Positions 15,796 through 24,351 of a stretch of 41,379 nucleotides of DNA are shown here, in pieces. How positions within the stretch are numbered: the first letter of the stretch is position 1; the number at the start of each line of letters is the position of its first letter. Made by a program: the position numbers and the translations under genes. Below the pieces are notes generated by a model. It was not told the DNA's origin. It saw only the letters and a program-made list of their open reading frames with translations, and did no database searches. Source of the stretch: Rhodospirillaceae bacterium (GTDB lineage: Bacteria > Pseudomonadota > Alphaproteobacteria > MPNO01 > UBA2964); assembly GCA_002712335.1 (NCBI GenBank), contig PATI01000013.1, forward strand, positions 39,619-80,997, written 5' to 3'.

Positions 15796-16533
15796 ATGTT
15801 AGAGGGCCAAGTAGCTGTGGTAACAGGCGGCGGACAAGGAATTGGTAAACACGCCGCAAAATCTCTTGCGGAGGCCGGTGTTAAAATTGTTATTGCAGAT
15901 CTTAATTATGATACCGCGAAAATCACAGCATCGGAATTAAGTGAAATTTCAGAAACAGTCGCGGTCCGTCTTGATGTAAGGAATGAAAGTGAAGTACGTG
16001 CAGCATTTTTAAAAGTTAAAGAAAATTTTGGTGGTATAGATATCTTGATTAATAATGCGGGAGTTGTGCCTCATTTTCGTTGGGGGCTTCCGCGCTGGCC
16101 CGAAATTTCGGATATGCCCATGGAGTTTTGGGACAAGGTTATTAGCACCAACCTTTATGGCACCTTTATTGGTACAAAATACGCTATACCGCAGATGAAA
16201 GAACGTGGGCAAGGTCACATCATAAATTTATATGGTGGTGGAGACACAAGCCCCCCGGGGGCATTAGCCTACATGGTAACCAAGGATGCTATAAAAACTT
16301 TTACCAGATATGCGGCGGAAGAGGTCAGAAATTCGAAAATTTGTATGCTAACTTTTTCACCCAGGTTCGCTATAGCTACCGAGACTGCGCCAGAAAAAGC
16401 TAAAAAGACAATGCCGAAGCCAGATATTCTTGGTGAGGCATTTGTTTTGGCGGCGGAAGCGCCGATGGCTTTAAGTGGTCAATGCTTGGCTTTTGAGGAT
16501 GGAAAACTCGTTAAAGAAGTGCTGGTGGATTAA
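15796..16533 (+). CDS. SDR-family oxidoreductase without the usual catalytic serine
   Basis: A 245-residue NAD(P)-dependent short-chain dehydrogenase. The nucleotide motif GGGQGIG is at 11-17, NNAG at 86-89, and the catalytic pair Y159-x-x-x-K163 (YMVTK) is intact. About 13 residues before the Tyr, where a Ser is expected, the chain reads INLYGGGD, so the serine is missing or shifted. It starts 15 bases after the DsbA/FrnE gene and is probably co-transcribed with it. The substrate is unknown. Confidence 0.85.
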   Translation: MLEGQVAVVTGGGQGIGKHAAKSLAEAGVKIVIADLNYDTAKITASELSEISETVAVRLDVRNESEVRAAFLKVKENFGGIDILINNAGVVPHFRWGLPRWPEISDMPMEFWDKVISTNLYGTFIGTKYAIPQMKERGQGHIINLYGGGDTSPPGALAYMVTKDAIKTFTRYAAEEVRNSKICMLTFSPRFAIATETAPEKAKKTMPKPDILGEAFVLAAEAPMALSGQCLAFEDGKLVKEVLVD

Positions 16534-16542
16534 TTGGACTTT

Positions 16543-17661
16543 CTAAACACGTAACACGCTACTAGCATTTGAGTATTTTTTACCCTGGGCTTCAGCCACG
16601 GCTTGGTAAGTCAATTCTCCCTGATATATATTAAGACCCTCAAGCAGGTGTCTATCTGATATCATCGCTTTTTCAGCACCTTGTTCTGCAAGTGACGAGA
16701 TAAAAGGTAGGGTAGCGTTGTTTAGGGCAAAGGTTGAGGTTCTGGCAACTGCTCCCGGCATATTCGTTACACAATAATGTATAACCCCATCTTCTTCAAA
16801 ATAGGGGTTTGAATGGGTTGTGGGTCTGCTGGTTTCAAAGCAGCCACCCTGGTCTATAGCGACATCTACAACGACGGAACCTCTTTTCATCTTTTTTATC
16901 ATTTCGCGGGTGGCTAATTTTGGAGCTGCGGCACCAGGTATTAGCACAGCCCCAACCACAAGGTCAGCGTCGCAAATAGCTTCTTCTATACAATGAGTTG
17001 TAGAATAAAGTGTGGTTACCATGCTCTGAAATTGGAAATCTATTTCTGCCATTCGGCGCTGGTCTTTATCAATAATGGTAACGTTTGCTCCCATCCCTGT
17101 TGCAACAAAGGCGGCATTTGTGCCGACAACCCCTCCACCAATTATCACGACCTTTCCGGGCATTACCCCTGGTACCCCGCCGAGCAGGACGCCACGCCCG
17201 CCACGCTCTATTTCTAATCCGTTTGCTCCGGCTTGAACGGACATTCGTCCAGCAACCTCACTCATTGGCGCTAGCAGTGGTAACGAATTATATTTGTCTG
17301 TAACAGTTTCATAAGCGATTGCGATAGCACCGCTATCAAGGAGACCAAGAGTTTGTTCATAATCCGGAGCCAAGTGCAGGTAGGTGAAAAGAACCTGGCC
17401 TTTTTTTAACATTTTGATTTCTTCTGGCTGGGGCTCCTTGACCTTAATTACCATATCTGATTCAGAAAACACTTCTGCCGCGTCATCGACAATTGTTGCT
17501 CCTACTGCCTCGTAGTCGTCGTTGTCTATGCCAATTGCTTTCCCAGCGTTATTTTCTATGATGACGTGATGTCCGAGCCGAGCAAGCTCAAAAACGCCCG
17601 GTGGTGTCATGCCAACGCGGTACTCGTGATCTTTAATCTCTTTAGGTATGCCTACTTGCAT
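16543..17661 (-). CDS. ald: Alanine dehydrogenase
   Basis: It catalyses the reversible NAD-dependent deamination of L-alanine to pyruvate and ammonia in the cytoplasm. The 372-residue length is standard for the hexameric enzyme. Substrate and catalytic residues fall at the family's usual numbers: R15 in EYRVGMTP, K75 in [10 protein letters not shown] and H96 in YLHLAPD. The NAD-binding segment [20 protein letters not shown] is conserved. AAGGGG precedes the ATG. It ends convergently ten bases from the SDR stop and is divergent from the MDR gene at 17730. Confidence 0.95.
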   Translation of the reverse strand: MQVGIPKEIKDHEYRVGMTPPGVFELARLGHHVIIENNAGKAIGIDNDDYEAVGATIVDDAAEVFSESDMVIKVKEPQPEEIKMLKKGQVLFTYLHLAPDYEQTLGLLDSGAIAIAYETVTDKYNSLPLLAPMSEVAGRMSVQAGANGLEIERGGRGVLLGGVPGVMPGKVVIIGGGVVGTNAAFVATGMGANVTIIDKDQRRMAEIDFQFQSMVTTLYSTTHCIEEAICDADLVVGAVLIPGAAAPKLATREMIKKMKRGSVVVDVAIDQGGCFETSRPTTHSNPYFEEDGVIHYCVTNMPGAVARTSTFALNNATLPFISSLAEQGAEKAMISDRHLLEGLNIYQGELTYQAVAEAQGKKYSNASSVLRV

Positions 17662-17729
17662 CTCTTGCCCCTTTTACAAGGAGGCAATAATAATGTGTCT
17701 ATACAAAAAGAAAATAGAGGAATTTAGTT

Positions 17730-18722
17730 ATGCGCGCTTTAATGCTGCACAAAATTGGGCGGCCTGAAGACCTGAAATTAGAAGAAATTCCTTCACCGTG
17801 TCCCGGAGAAGGGGAGGTTTTGGTGGACATGCGTGTCGCAGCCGTAAATTTTCCTGATTTGTTGACCATAGAGGGAAAATATCAGGTAAGGCCGGATTTG
17901 CCATTTGTCCCTGGAAAAGAAGGGGCGGGTGTAGTCTCTGCCGTAGGACCTGATGTCACCCGTATCAAACCTGGTGACCGTGTCATGATACAAGTCGAAT
18001 ATGGCACTTTTGCTGAACAGGCCGTTGCTCCGGAACATGAGTGTTACCTCGTTCCGGAAAATATCCCATTCGATCAAGCCGCCTCTATTGGTATCGCATT
18101 CCAGACGTCGTATTTGGCTTTAATAGATAGGGCGCAAATAAAAGCAGGAGAAACGGTATTAGTAACCGCAGCAAGCGGAAGTGTGGGAATTGCAGCGATG
18201 CAGCTCGCTAAGGAACATGGGTGCACGGTTATTGCGGGGTTAACAACCCCTTCAAAAGCACCGGTGGCAATTGAAAATGGAGCAGATCATATTATTGACC
18301 TATCTGTAGAAGACCACAAGGCTAGCATACGTGATCAGATTTATTCCCTTACAGATGGAATGGGAGTGGATGTCGTTATTGAAATGGTCGGCGGAGATGT
18401 GTTTCATGGCTCCATTCGTTCCTTAAAATTTCGTGGTAGATTGGTAGTGGTAGGTTTTACCGGTGGTTCTATCGCTGAAATGAAAACTAATTATGTATTA
18501 CTAAAGAATATTTCTGTCATTGGTGTTGATCGTGGACAGTATCGAGATAAAGAGGTTGATTGGATGCAAAACGCACAGAAGGAAATCTTTAAAATGTGTT
18601 CAGATGGTAAGATAGGAATGCCGGTTCAGGCTTCATTTGATATGGAACAAATAGTTGGAGCTTTTGATTTGATACGTGGTCGAAAAATACAGGGAAAGGT
18701 CGTTTTGGAAATCAGCCAATAG
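17730..18722 (+). CDS. Zinc-independent MDR oxidoreductase (NADPH:quinone reductase-like)
   Basis: A 330-residue medium-chain dehydrogenase/reductase without the zinc-binding cysteines of alcohol dehydrogenases. The N-terminal GroES-like domain contains FVPGKEGAGVV; the cofactor domain contains AASGSVGIAAMQLAK. This fits the quinone oxidoreductase / enoyl reductase branch, which reduces enones or acyl-CoA double bonds. GAGG precedes the ATG. The alpha/beta hydrolase gene follows eight bases later, so the two are an operon. The substrate is unknown. Confidence 0.88.
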   Translation: MRALMLHKIGRPEDLKLEEIPSPCPGEGEVLVDMRVAAVNFPDLLTIEGKYQVRPDLPFVPGKEGAGVVSAVGPDVTRIKPGDRVMIQVEYGTFAEQAVAPEHECYLVPENIPFDQAASIGIAFQTSYLALIDRAQIKAGETVLVTAASGSVGIAAMQLAKEHGCTVIAGLTTPSKAPVAIENGADHIIDLSVEDHKASIRDQIYSLTDGMGVDVVIEMVGGDVFHGSIRSLKFRGRLVVVGFTGGSIAEMKTNYVLLKNISVIGVDRGQYRDKEVDWMQNAQKEIFKMCSDGKIGMPVQASFDMEQIVGAFDLIRGRKIQGKVVLEISQ

Positions 18723-18730
18723 GTGAAATT

Positions 18731-19570
18731 ATGACTCAAGATCCGTGGATAACAACTTTCCTAAATGGGGATCCTCGCATTTGTATGGATGTTGCTGGCG
18801 AGGGTAATTTACTAGTTTTTCTTCATGGTATCGGCGGTAATAAAATTAACTGGCACTTGCAACTGCCGGAGTTTTCGAAACATTTTAGATCGGTAGCTTG
18901 GGATGCGAGGGGTTATGGAGAATCTGATGACTACGAAGGCGATTTAGAATTTAGTGACTTCAGTAGGGATTTGCTGCGTGTTTTGGATCATTTTGAAGTA
19001 CAGAAAGCGCATCTATGTGGTTTATCAATGGGTGGCCGCATCGCCCAAGATTTCTGCGCACTATTTCCAGATAGGGTATCAACGATGGTACTCTGCGATA
19101 CCTTTGCCGGTGACGATGAAACTGATACTAGAGCAAGTCGTTCGCAATCGATTGAGGAATTTGTTGAGAGCCGTATCCGTCCCTTCCTTAATGGTGCAGA
19201 TCCGGCAGAGCATGCTAAAAAGCGGGGTGGGTTACTGTTGGCTCCAGGGCATTCGGAAGAAGCAAGGCGGCGTTCCATCGAGGCTTCTTCTCAATTACAT
19301 GTAGAGAGTTATATTAAAACAGTCCGGGCGTCGGCTACTTTCTCAAGGGTAGATAATATGAAGAATATTAATGTTCCAACGTTACTGTTATTTGGTGACC
19401 AGGATCCTCTCACGCCACCGAGAGTGGGCGAATACATGCGGGAAAATATACCTCATTCCGAACTTGTTATTATTGAAAATGCCGGCCACATGACAAATCT
19501 TGAACAGCCAGAGGCATTTAATACTGCTGTTTTAAGTTTCCTTCATAAGCATGGCTACGTGACAAGTTAA
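18731..19570 (+). CDS. Alpha/beta hydrolase (3-oxoadipate enol-lactonase-like)
   Basis: A 279-residue cytoplasmic serine hydrolase. The oxyanion-hole segment LHGIGG (31-36) and nucleophile elbow GLSMGG with S99 are clear. The aspartate is in FGDQDPLTPP and the histidine in NAGHMTN near the C terminus. The pattern resembles enol-lactonases and meta-cleavage hydrolases, so hydrolysis of a lactone or a ring-cleavage product is likely. It is co-transcribed with the upstream MDR gene and ends four bases from the convergent VOC gene. Confidence 0.87.
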   Translation: MTQDPWITTFLNGDPRICMDVAGEGNLLVFLHGIGGNKINWHLQLPEFSKHFRSVAWDARGYGESDDYEGDLEFSDFSRDLLRVLDHFEVQKAHLCGLSMGGRIAQDFCALFPDRVSTMVLCDTFAGDDETDTRASRSQSIEEFVESRIRPFLNGADPAEHAKKRGGLLLAPGHSEEARRRSIEASSQLHVESYIKTVRASATFSRVDNMKNINVPTLLLFGDQDPLTPPRVGEYMRENIPHSELVIIENAGHMTNLEQPEAFNTAVLSFLHKHGYVTS

Positions 19571-19574
19571 TAAT

Positions 19575-20147
19575 TTACCACTTCTCTGGTAACGGATTAG
19601 CCAGAGCATCCTCAAGAGTATTCACTCGGTGAAATTGCTTTTCTGGACGTAATTTTCCGTCCTCGGTGATTTGGTCCATACCACAGTAAAGCTCGAATTC
19701 GAAGCCGTCGGGGTCACAAAAATGTAAAGCCATATTGCCGCCGGCCCCCTTGCGCCCCTCAAATACGACAGGGATACCATTTTCTTCTAAATATTTCCTA
19801 GTTTTCAATAATATGTCGGGGCTATCCACTTCTAAAGCTAAGTGCTCTATTTTTAGTGCGTCACCGGTTTTTGGTCGTGACTGTGCCTTACTTGGTTTTA
19901 GCCCTATGGCATGATGATCTGATCCGCATCTAAAAAATACCATCCCAATCGCGTTACGGTCTGTCTCTTCAAATCCCATAACGTCTCGCCAGAATTTCGC
20001 GGTTCGTTCAACATCAGTGACTTCATAGACCATATGCCCAAGTTTATTTACTTTTATTGGAGACTTTCCTTTATATTCATCAGGGTGATCCATACTCGCT
20101 GATTGGCTAGCGTCTTTCCGCAAGGCCTCATTTATCGAATTTTCCAT
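19575..20147 (-). CDS. VOC-superfamily protein (extradiol dioxygenase/glyoxalase-like)
   Basis: A 190-residue protein with one paired beta-alpha-beta-beta-beta unit of the vicinal oxygen chelate fold. Likely metal ligands are the histidine in GHMVYEV, the histidine in EHLALEV and the glutamate in FEFELYCG, the 2-His-1-Glu set of extradiol dioxygenases. HHAIGL between them is also typical. I chose the ATG at 20147 because AAGGAG lies six bases upstream; an upstream in-frame codon at 20162 adds only five residues. It follows the nitroreductase on the - strand. It could cleave a catechol, but isomerase or lyase roles remain open. Confidence 0.83.
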   Translation of the reverse strand: MENSINEALRKDASQSASMDHPDEYKGKSPIKVNKLGHMVYEVTDVERTAKFWRDVMGFEETDRNAIGMVFFRCGSDHHAIGLKPSKAQSRPKTGDALKIEHLALEVDSPDILLKTRKYLEENGIPVVFEGRKGAGGNMALHFCDPDGFEFELYCGMDQITEDGKLRPEKQFHRVNTLEDALANPLPEKW

Positions 20148-20165
20148 TACTCTCTCCTTCAAAAT

Positions 20166-20747
20166 TTATTGAGAAGCTGGTTCGTTCCATTCTGAGACGA
20201 TGTCCTCGTATTCAGGCCGAATTCGGTCGGACGGAGGGTCTTTAAGAGTACCAAAATATAAGAAACCGGAAATCCTATCCCCAGATTTTAACCCAAGTGC
20301 GGCTTTTACGTCTTCGTTGTAGGCATACCATTCCGTAATCCACTGGGCGGCGTAACCCATTCCAAGGGCAGCAGTAAGCATGTTTTGGCATGCAGCACCA
20401 GAAGATAGGATTTGTTCCCATTCTGGTATTTTATGCTCTGGATTGGTTCTGGAAATGACGGCGATAATGGCTGGTGCGCGGATGAAACGCTCTTCCTCTA
20501 TTTCAACTTGTTCATCAATGCAGTCAGGATTCTCTTTTTTAAATGCTTCCCCTAAAATTTTACCCATTCTTATGCGAGCATCGCCTCGAATTACTAAGAA
20601 CCGCCAGGGCGTAAGGCGACCATGATCCGGAACACGCATACCCGCTCGCATTATATTTTCCAGGTCTTCGCTACTTGGGCCGGGTTCGGCCATATTGCGA
20701 ACAACTACAGAACGACGTTTGAGCAAAAATTCAGATAATTCAGACAT
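20166..20747 (-). CDS. Nitroreductase-family FMN protein
   Basis: A 193-residue flavoprotein of the nitroreductase superfamily, usually a dimer with FMN at the interface and using NAD(P)H. The N-terminal RRSVVVRNM segment provides the arginines for FMN phosphate, HGRLTPWRFLVI is the second FMN-contact stretch, and GAACQNMLTAALGMGY is the conserved central helix. It starts near an AT-rich divergent spacer of 143 bases and precedes the VOC gene. Substrates may be nitro compounds, quinones or enones. Confidence 0.88.
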   Translation of the reverse strand: MSELSEFLLKRRSVVVRNMAEPGPSSEDLENIMRAGMRVPDHGRLTPWRFLVIRGDARIRMGKILGEAFKKENPDCIDEQVEIEEERFIRAPAIIAVISRTNPEHKIPEWEQILSSGAACQNMLTAALGMGYAAQWITEWYAYNEDVKAALGLKSGDRISGFLYFGTLKDPPSDRIRPEYEDIVSEWNEPASQ

Positions 20748-20890
20748 ATGAACACTTTTCTTAACAATATGTAAAAAACAATACAGATATACCAGTTTAA
20801 ATTATTTTGTCACGAGGGAAGGCTTGACGCTTTTTATTAGTTGTAGCATGAGATTTGGGTCACGTTTTTTTAATTTAAGGATTTTTTAAT

Positions 20891-21763
20891 ATGGCTAGTG
20901 GGATTCTCGAAGGAAAAATCGCTTTGATCACTGGAGGGTCACGGGGTTTAGGAAGAGAAATGGCGTTGGCCTACGCACAGGCTGGGGCAGCTGGAATTGC
21001 GATTACGGCAGCCCCAGGATCCGATGAAAAAACTGAGGAAATAAAGAAAGAATTAAATGAGGTTCTTCTTTCTATAGAGAAACATAATACACGGGGAATT
21101 GCTCTAATTGGAGATGTCGCGAGTGTTGAAGATTGTTCCCGCGTTGTTGAGAAAACAGTAAGGGCATTCGGTTCTCTTCATATTCTAGTCAACAATGCCG
21201 GTAAATCGGGACGCTATGTCCATTATGGTGATGGCTCTTTATCAATTTCGGATGTGGATCCACAGGGGTTTAAGGAAGTGATTGATACGAATATACTTGG
21301 CCCTTATTTGATGATCCATGCCTGTTTTAAATACCTGTTAGACGCAGGATGGGGCAGAGTAATCAATATCTCAAAACGAACCGACTCCATGCACAGGTCA
21401 GCCATCACACCTTATGGTCCTTCAAAGGCGGCTATTGAGGCTGCAACTATCGCCTGGGCAGAAGCAATGCATGGTTCAGGGATTACATTTAATGCGTTAA
21501 GCCCGGGTGGTTTAGTGGACACCAAGTTCGCGACTGGAGAAATCGCGGGGAAAGGTTTGGATCCTAAAGTTATTGGACCGATGGCAGTATGGCTCGCTTC
21601 TGAAGCGTCAGATGATACGACTGGCTGCCGCTTTGTTGCTGAGCTTTGGGATGGTTCGCTTCCTGTGGATAAGGCAGCAGAAGGTTGCAGAGAACGTGCT
21701 ATTTTCACGCCCCCAAAGCGTGAGACACCACTAAACAAAACTTGGAATGAACCTAAACGTTAA
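20891..21763 (+). CDS. SDR-family oxidoreductase
   Basis: A 290-residue short-chain dehydrogenase with all classical elements: GGSRGLG (15-21), NNAG after residue 100, S161 in INISKRTDS, and Y175-x-x-x-K179 (YGPSK). The protein has a longer C-terminal tail than core SDRs. AAGG lies 11 bases before the ATG. It is monocistronic. Its 3' end overlaps the end of the convergent decarboxylase beta gene by 11 bases. The substrate is unknown. Confidence 0.87.
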   Translation: MASGILEGKIALITGGSRGLGREMALAYAQAGAAGIAITAAPGSDEKTEEIKKELNEVLLSIEKHNTRGIALIGDVASVEDCSRVVEKTVRAFGSLHILVNNAGKSGRYVHYGDGSLSISDVDPQGFKEVIDTNILGPYLMIHACFKYLLDAGWGRVINISKRTDSMHRSAITPYGPSKAAIEAATIAWAEAMHGSGITFNALSPGGLVDTKFATGEIAGKGLDPKVIGPMAVWLASEASDDTTGCRFVAELWDGSLPVDKAAEGCRERAIFTPPKRETPLNKTWNEPKR

Positions 21764-22343
21764 CTTTATTTTGGGCTCCGTAAGCCGTTCGAAAAATTTG
21801 GCGCCTGACAGATAGGTTGAAATCGCGTTTAAACGGTGTCGGTGGTCCATCATTTACACGTGCCCAGAGGAAACGGGGTCCGGGTGCATCAATAATAAAT
21901 TTAGTTCCATTCTTAATTTGCTCAGGTGCCTCGATTGTCATCACGGATGCTATACCTGCTCCTTTGGCCATGATAGCAAGATCGGTGCCCCGAGAAGTGT
22001 GTCCCAATTGGCCCCCTGTCTCTGCATGCATCCCGTTATCTATACAAATAATTGTTAAGTTATCTGGGGAAATCGATGCTACAGTCAGAAGTGACCCTAT
22101 ACCCATTATTAACTCTCCATCACCGGTGATGGAAATTACTGGTTGTTTTGGTTCTGACAGTGCGACACCTAAACCCATAGAAACAGAAGCACCCATGGTC
22201 CCAGCCATAGTAAATAGGTTTGCTCCGTCTTTAGTGAAACCGGCCGCATCTTTTGATGCTCCGGCTAACCCTGCAATCATTAAATATTGATCCGGATTAG
22301 GTATGAGTTTGGGGAGTAGTACTTGCCGATCAATTGTAGCCAT
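21753..22343 (-). CDS. ThDP-dependent decarboxylase subunit beta (sulfopyruvate-decarboxylase-like)
   Basis: The C-terminal ThDP-binding half of a split 2-oxo acid decarboxylase, about 196 residues. The ThDP/Mg motif starts with GDGELIMG and ends with CIDNG, the GDG-x(25-27)-N spacing of the superfamily. The pattern and length match ComE of sulfopyruvate decarboxylase or the beta half of phosphonopyruvate decarboxylase. The start is taken as ATG 22343, one base after the alpha stop, with AAGG upstream; a longer frame reaching 22385 would overlap alpha. The substrate, sulfopyruvate or another 2-oxo acid, is not provable from the sequence. Confidence 0.85.
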   Translation of the reverse strand: MATIDRQVLLPKLIPNPDQYLMIAGLAGASKDAAGFTKDGANLFTMAGTMGASVSMGLGVALSEPKQPVISITGDGELIMGIGSLLTVASISPDNLTIICIDNGMHAETGGQLGHTSRGTDLAIMAKGAGIASVMTIEAPEQIKNGTKFIIDAPGPRFLWARVNDGPPTPFKRDFNLSVRRQIFRTAYGAQNKVNV

Positions 22344-22344
22344 A

Positions 22345-22866
22345 TTAGAAGGCCTTTGCGCCAAGAAATTTTTGAGAGAGGACAAGCGCTACACCCTCGC
22401 CGGCCGTAAAAGCTGCTGAGATTGAGGCTTCAATAGCGTGCTCAAGTTCATCCTCTCGGTCTACTTGAATAACTAGTATCCCCATCGCTTCAAGGATAGG
22501 TTTCACAGCCTGGCCCATAGGATATTGCCAGTGATTTTCTTCCCCATAGTCTCCTCGCATGGTAACGATGAGCAGCATGGGAAATTTTCCACCTTTTATC
22601 AGGCTTAAAAAATTCGGACAATTTCCTACCCCTGACGATTGCATGCAGACTACGCCTCGTTTTCCAACAAGGTCGGCTCCAGCACAAATCGCGATACCTT
22701 CCTCTTCGCTCGTCAACAATACGGCCTGAGTTTTATTATGTTCTTCTGCCATTTTTATAATATCGGTGTTACCGAAATCAGGAATATAACTAAACAGTGA
22801 AACGTCAGCTTCAACTAGTTTATCAAATACCAGCTTGGACCATAGTTGCCGATCGGGTGTTATCAT
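22345..22866 (-). CDS. ThDP-dependent decarboxylase subunit alpha (sulfopyruvate-decarboxylase-like)
   Basis: The N-terminal (PYR) half of the same split enzyme, 173 residues, the size of ComD. The conserved glutamate lies in TSEEEGIAICAGADL, and MQSSGVGNCPNFLSL is the typical following stretch. Alpha and beta together form the active site in this enzyme type, and the two genes are adjacent and coupled. The pair follows the binding-protein-like gene and the ring-hydroxylating dioxygenase genes in one - strand operon. Confidence 0.85.
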   Translation of the reverse strand: MITPDRQLWSKLVFDKLVEADVSLFSYIPDFGNTDIIKMAEEHNKTQAVLLTSEEEGIAICAGADLVGKRGVVCMQSSGVGNCPNFLSLIKGGKFPMLLIVTMRGDYGEENHWQYPMGQAVKPILEAMGILVIQVDREDELEHAIEASISAAFTAGEGVALVLSQKFLGAKAF

Positions 22867-22926
22867 TTTCTTACGAATTCTTTTATATTTATTTAATTGT
22901 CCGTCTTAACCAACGACGTTTAGGCA

Positions 22927-23838
22927 TTAATTATGCACCGCTAGTTTATATGGTACTCCTTCATTAATACCAACGTCAAAGAGATCTCGGTCGTGCATCC
23001 ACTTCTGAGTGCGTTCAAACATATCCTTCGTATAGTATTGCGGAACAACGCGTTCTCCATTACCAAAAAGTCGTACATCAGCCTCGTCCAAATAACGATC
23101 GGGAATTTCTGTTAAAAAGAACTTTTTGTATTTTTCCGGCTCCGAATCTATATCAGTTTGCGCTCGTATTAGGCCTCGCATGTATTTTTCAACATCCCCC
23201 GGGTCGGCTTCCTTAGTAAACATAAAAGCCATAATAAATGTTGTCGGTAGAACGCGCCTGAAACCTTTTTGTTCCATTAGATAGAGTTGGGGCCCCCATA
23301 CATTCAAGGCCGGTATCTGGTTAGCTAAAGCGGCATCAACGCGCGACCAACTAGTCCCGACAAATTTCAGTTTTATCTCCTCAGGTTTCAAGAATACTTC
23401 AAGTGCTTGCTGCGCAGAATAATGGCTTCCTGAATGGTAACCTACTGCGACATCGATATTTTTTAGTTGTTCTGGTGTTTTTATATCAGAGTTACCCGGA
23501 ACGACTATTGCTGCCTCACAAATACTGTAGGCCTTGCCATACATGATGCCTGTTTCAAGTTTGGCTGACTGGTTTACCGTCCAATGACATGCGCAACTTA
23601 CATCTCCTGCGTTTTCCGCAGTTCCCTTTCGTCCTCCACCCTCGGCATAACGTTCAAATGCACCGTGCAGGTTATCCTTGATCGAGGATTTCGACTTTGC
23701 CTCGGGAAGCATCTCTACCGTCTTGTAGCTTGCTTCAACGTTTAGAAAATAATCGAGTCCTTCTTCGGCAAAATAGCCTTTTTCATCTGCAACCCAGTCA
23801 TTAAGTCTTCCGTGTGGTTGGATAGTAAACTTACTCAT
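22927..23838 (-). CDS. Periplasmic-binding-protein-fold protein (NMT1/SsuA-like), no signal peptide
   Basis: A 303-residue type II binding-protein-fold protein, similar to substrate-binding proteins of nitrate/sulfonate/taurine ABC systems. The N-terminal GRLNDWVADEKGYFAEEGLDY and the VAVGYHSGSHYSAQ segment fit the family. No signal peptide or lipobox is visible, and no permease or ATPase gene is in the window. Acting as a cytosolic enzyme or sensor is therefore as likely as transport. GAAGGA precedes the ATG; the gene lies 10 bases after the dioxygenase beta gene. Confidence 0.75.
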   Translation of the reverse strand: MSKFTIQPHGRLNDWVADEKGYFAEEGLDYFLNVEASYKTVEMLPEAKSKSSIKDNLHGAFERYAEGGGRKGTAENAGDVSCACHWTVNQSAKLETGIMYGKAYSICEAAIVVPGNSDIKTPEQLKNIDVAVGYHSGSHYSAQQALEVFLKPEEIKLKFVGTSWSRVDAALANQIPALNVWGPQLYLMEQKGFRRVLPTTFIMAFMFTKEADPGDVEKYMRGLIRAQTDIDSEPEKYKKFFLTEIPDRYLDEADVRLFGNGERVVPQYYTKDMFERTQKWMHDRDLFDVGINEGVPYKLAVHN

Positions 23839-23848
23839 TTTTTTTCCT

Positions 23849-24346
23849 TCAAAGTGGAATAACTATTAACGTATCGATACGCTCAGAATCACACACCACA
23901 ATACGCTCAAGAAATTTTAATTGCTTCCCATCGTCGATGATACGGTCGAGATATTTACCGGTACAAAATATTTCAGGCGCCGACCCCTGTGTTGTTCTAA
24001 AACATGAAAAACTTGTTTTAGCACTAATTTCACCCTGTTGTTGTTCAGTGATAACCGGCGGATCTATCAAGTGTCGATAACTGTGAGGCTCGAAAAGGTT
24101 TGCAACCCTGAGTGCAGATACCCTGTCCTCCATCATTCCCCGGTTCTCACAAAGGATCAACCCGACGGGCATGTTCTCTTCATGGTTCTGTCGCGTGGTA
24201 ATCATGTAACGAGCGTTTTCAAGAAAAAAGGCGGGCCATTCTTCGAGAGCATCCTCGTCAATGGTATGACCATAATTCCTGTTAAATGCGTCGACCCGAT
24301 GCTGCAGGGCTAGGGAGGCGTTTGAGGGTATGCGGATTTCAGGCAT
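23849..24346 (-). CDS. Aromatic-ring-hydroxylating dioxygenase, small (beta) subunit
   Basis: A 165-residue NTF2-like structural subunit of a Rieske non-haem iron oxygenase. The segments EWPAFFLENARYMITTRQN and LFEPHSYRHLIDPP fit the family (PF00866). Beta subunits stabilise the alpha3beta3 hexamer and do not carry cofactors. It starts five bases after the alpha gene stop with GGAAAG as ribosome binding site. The alpha/beta order is the usual one. Confidence 0.87.
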   Translation of the reverse strand: MPEIRIPSNASLALQHRVDAFNRNYGHTIDEDALEEWPAFFLENARYMITTRQNHEENMPVGLILCENRGMMEDRVSALRVANLFEPHSYRHLIDPPVITEQQQGEISAKTSFSCFRTTQGSAPEIFCTGKYLDRIIDDGKQLKFLERIVVCDSERIDTLIVIPL

Positions 24347-24351
24347 TAAAT

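Noticed and set aside
20824..20849. Promoter-like TTGACG with TAGCAT before the SDR at 20891
   Set aside because: The spacer is only 14 bases, too short for a standard sigma-70 promoter.
21412..22290. Long open frames opposite the SDR and decarboxylase beta genes
   Set aside because: They are antisense shadows of well supported genes, with low-complexity Ser/Pro-rich translations.
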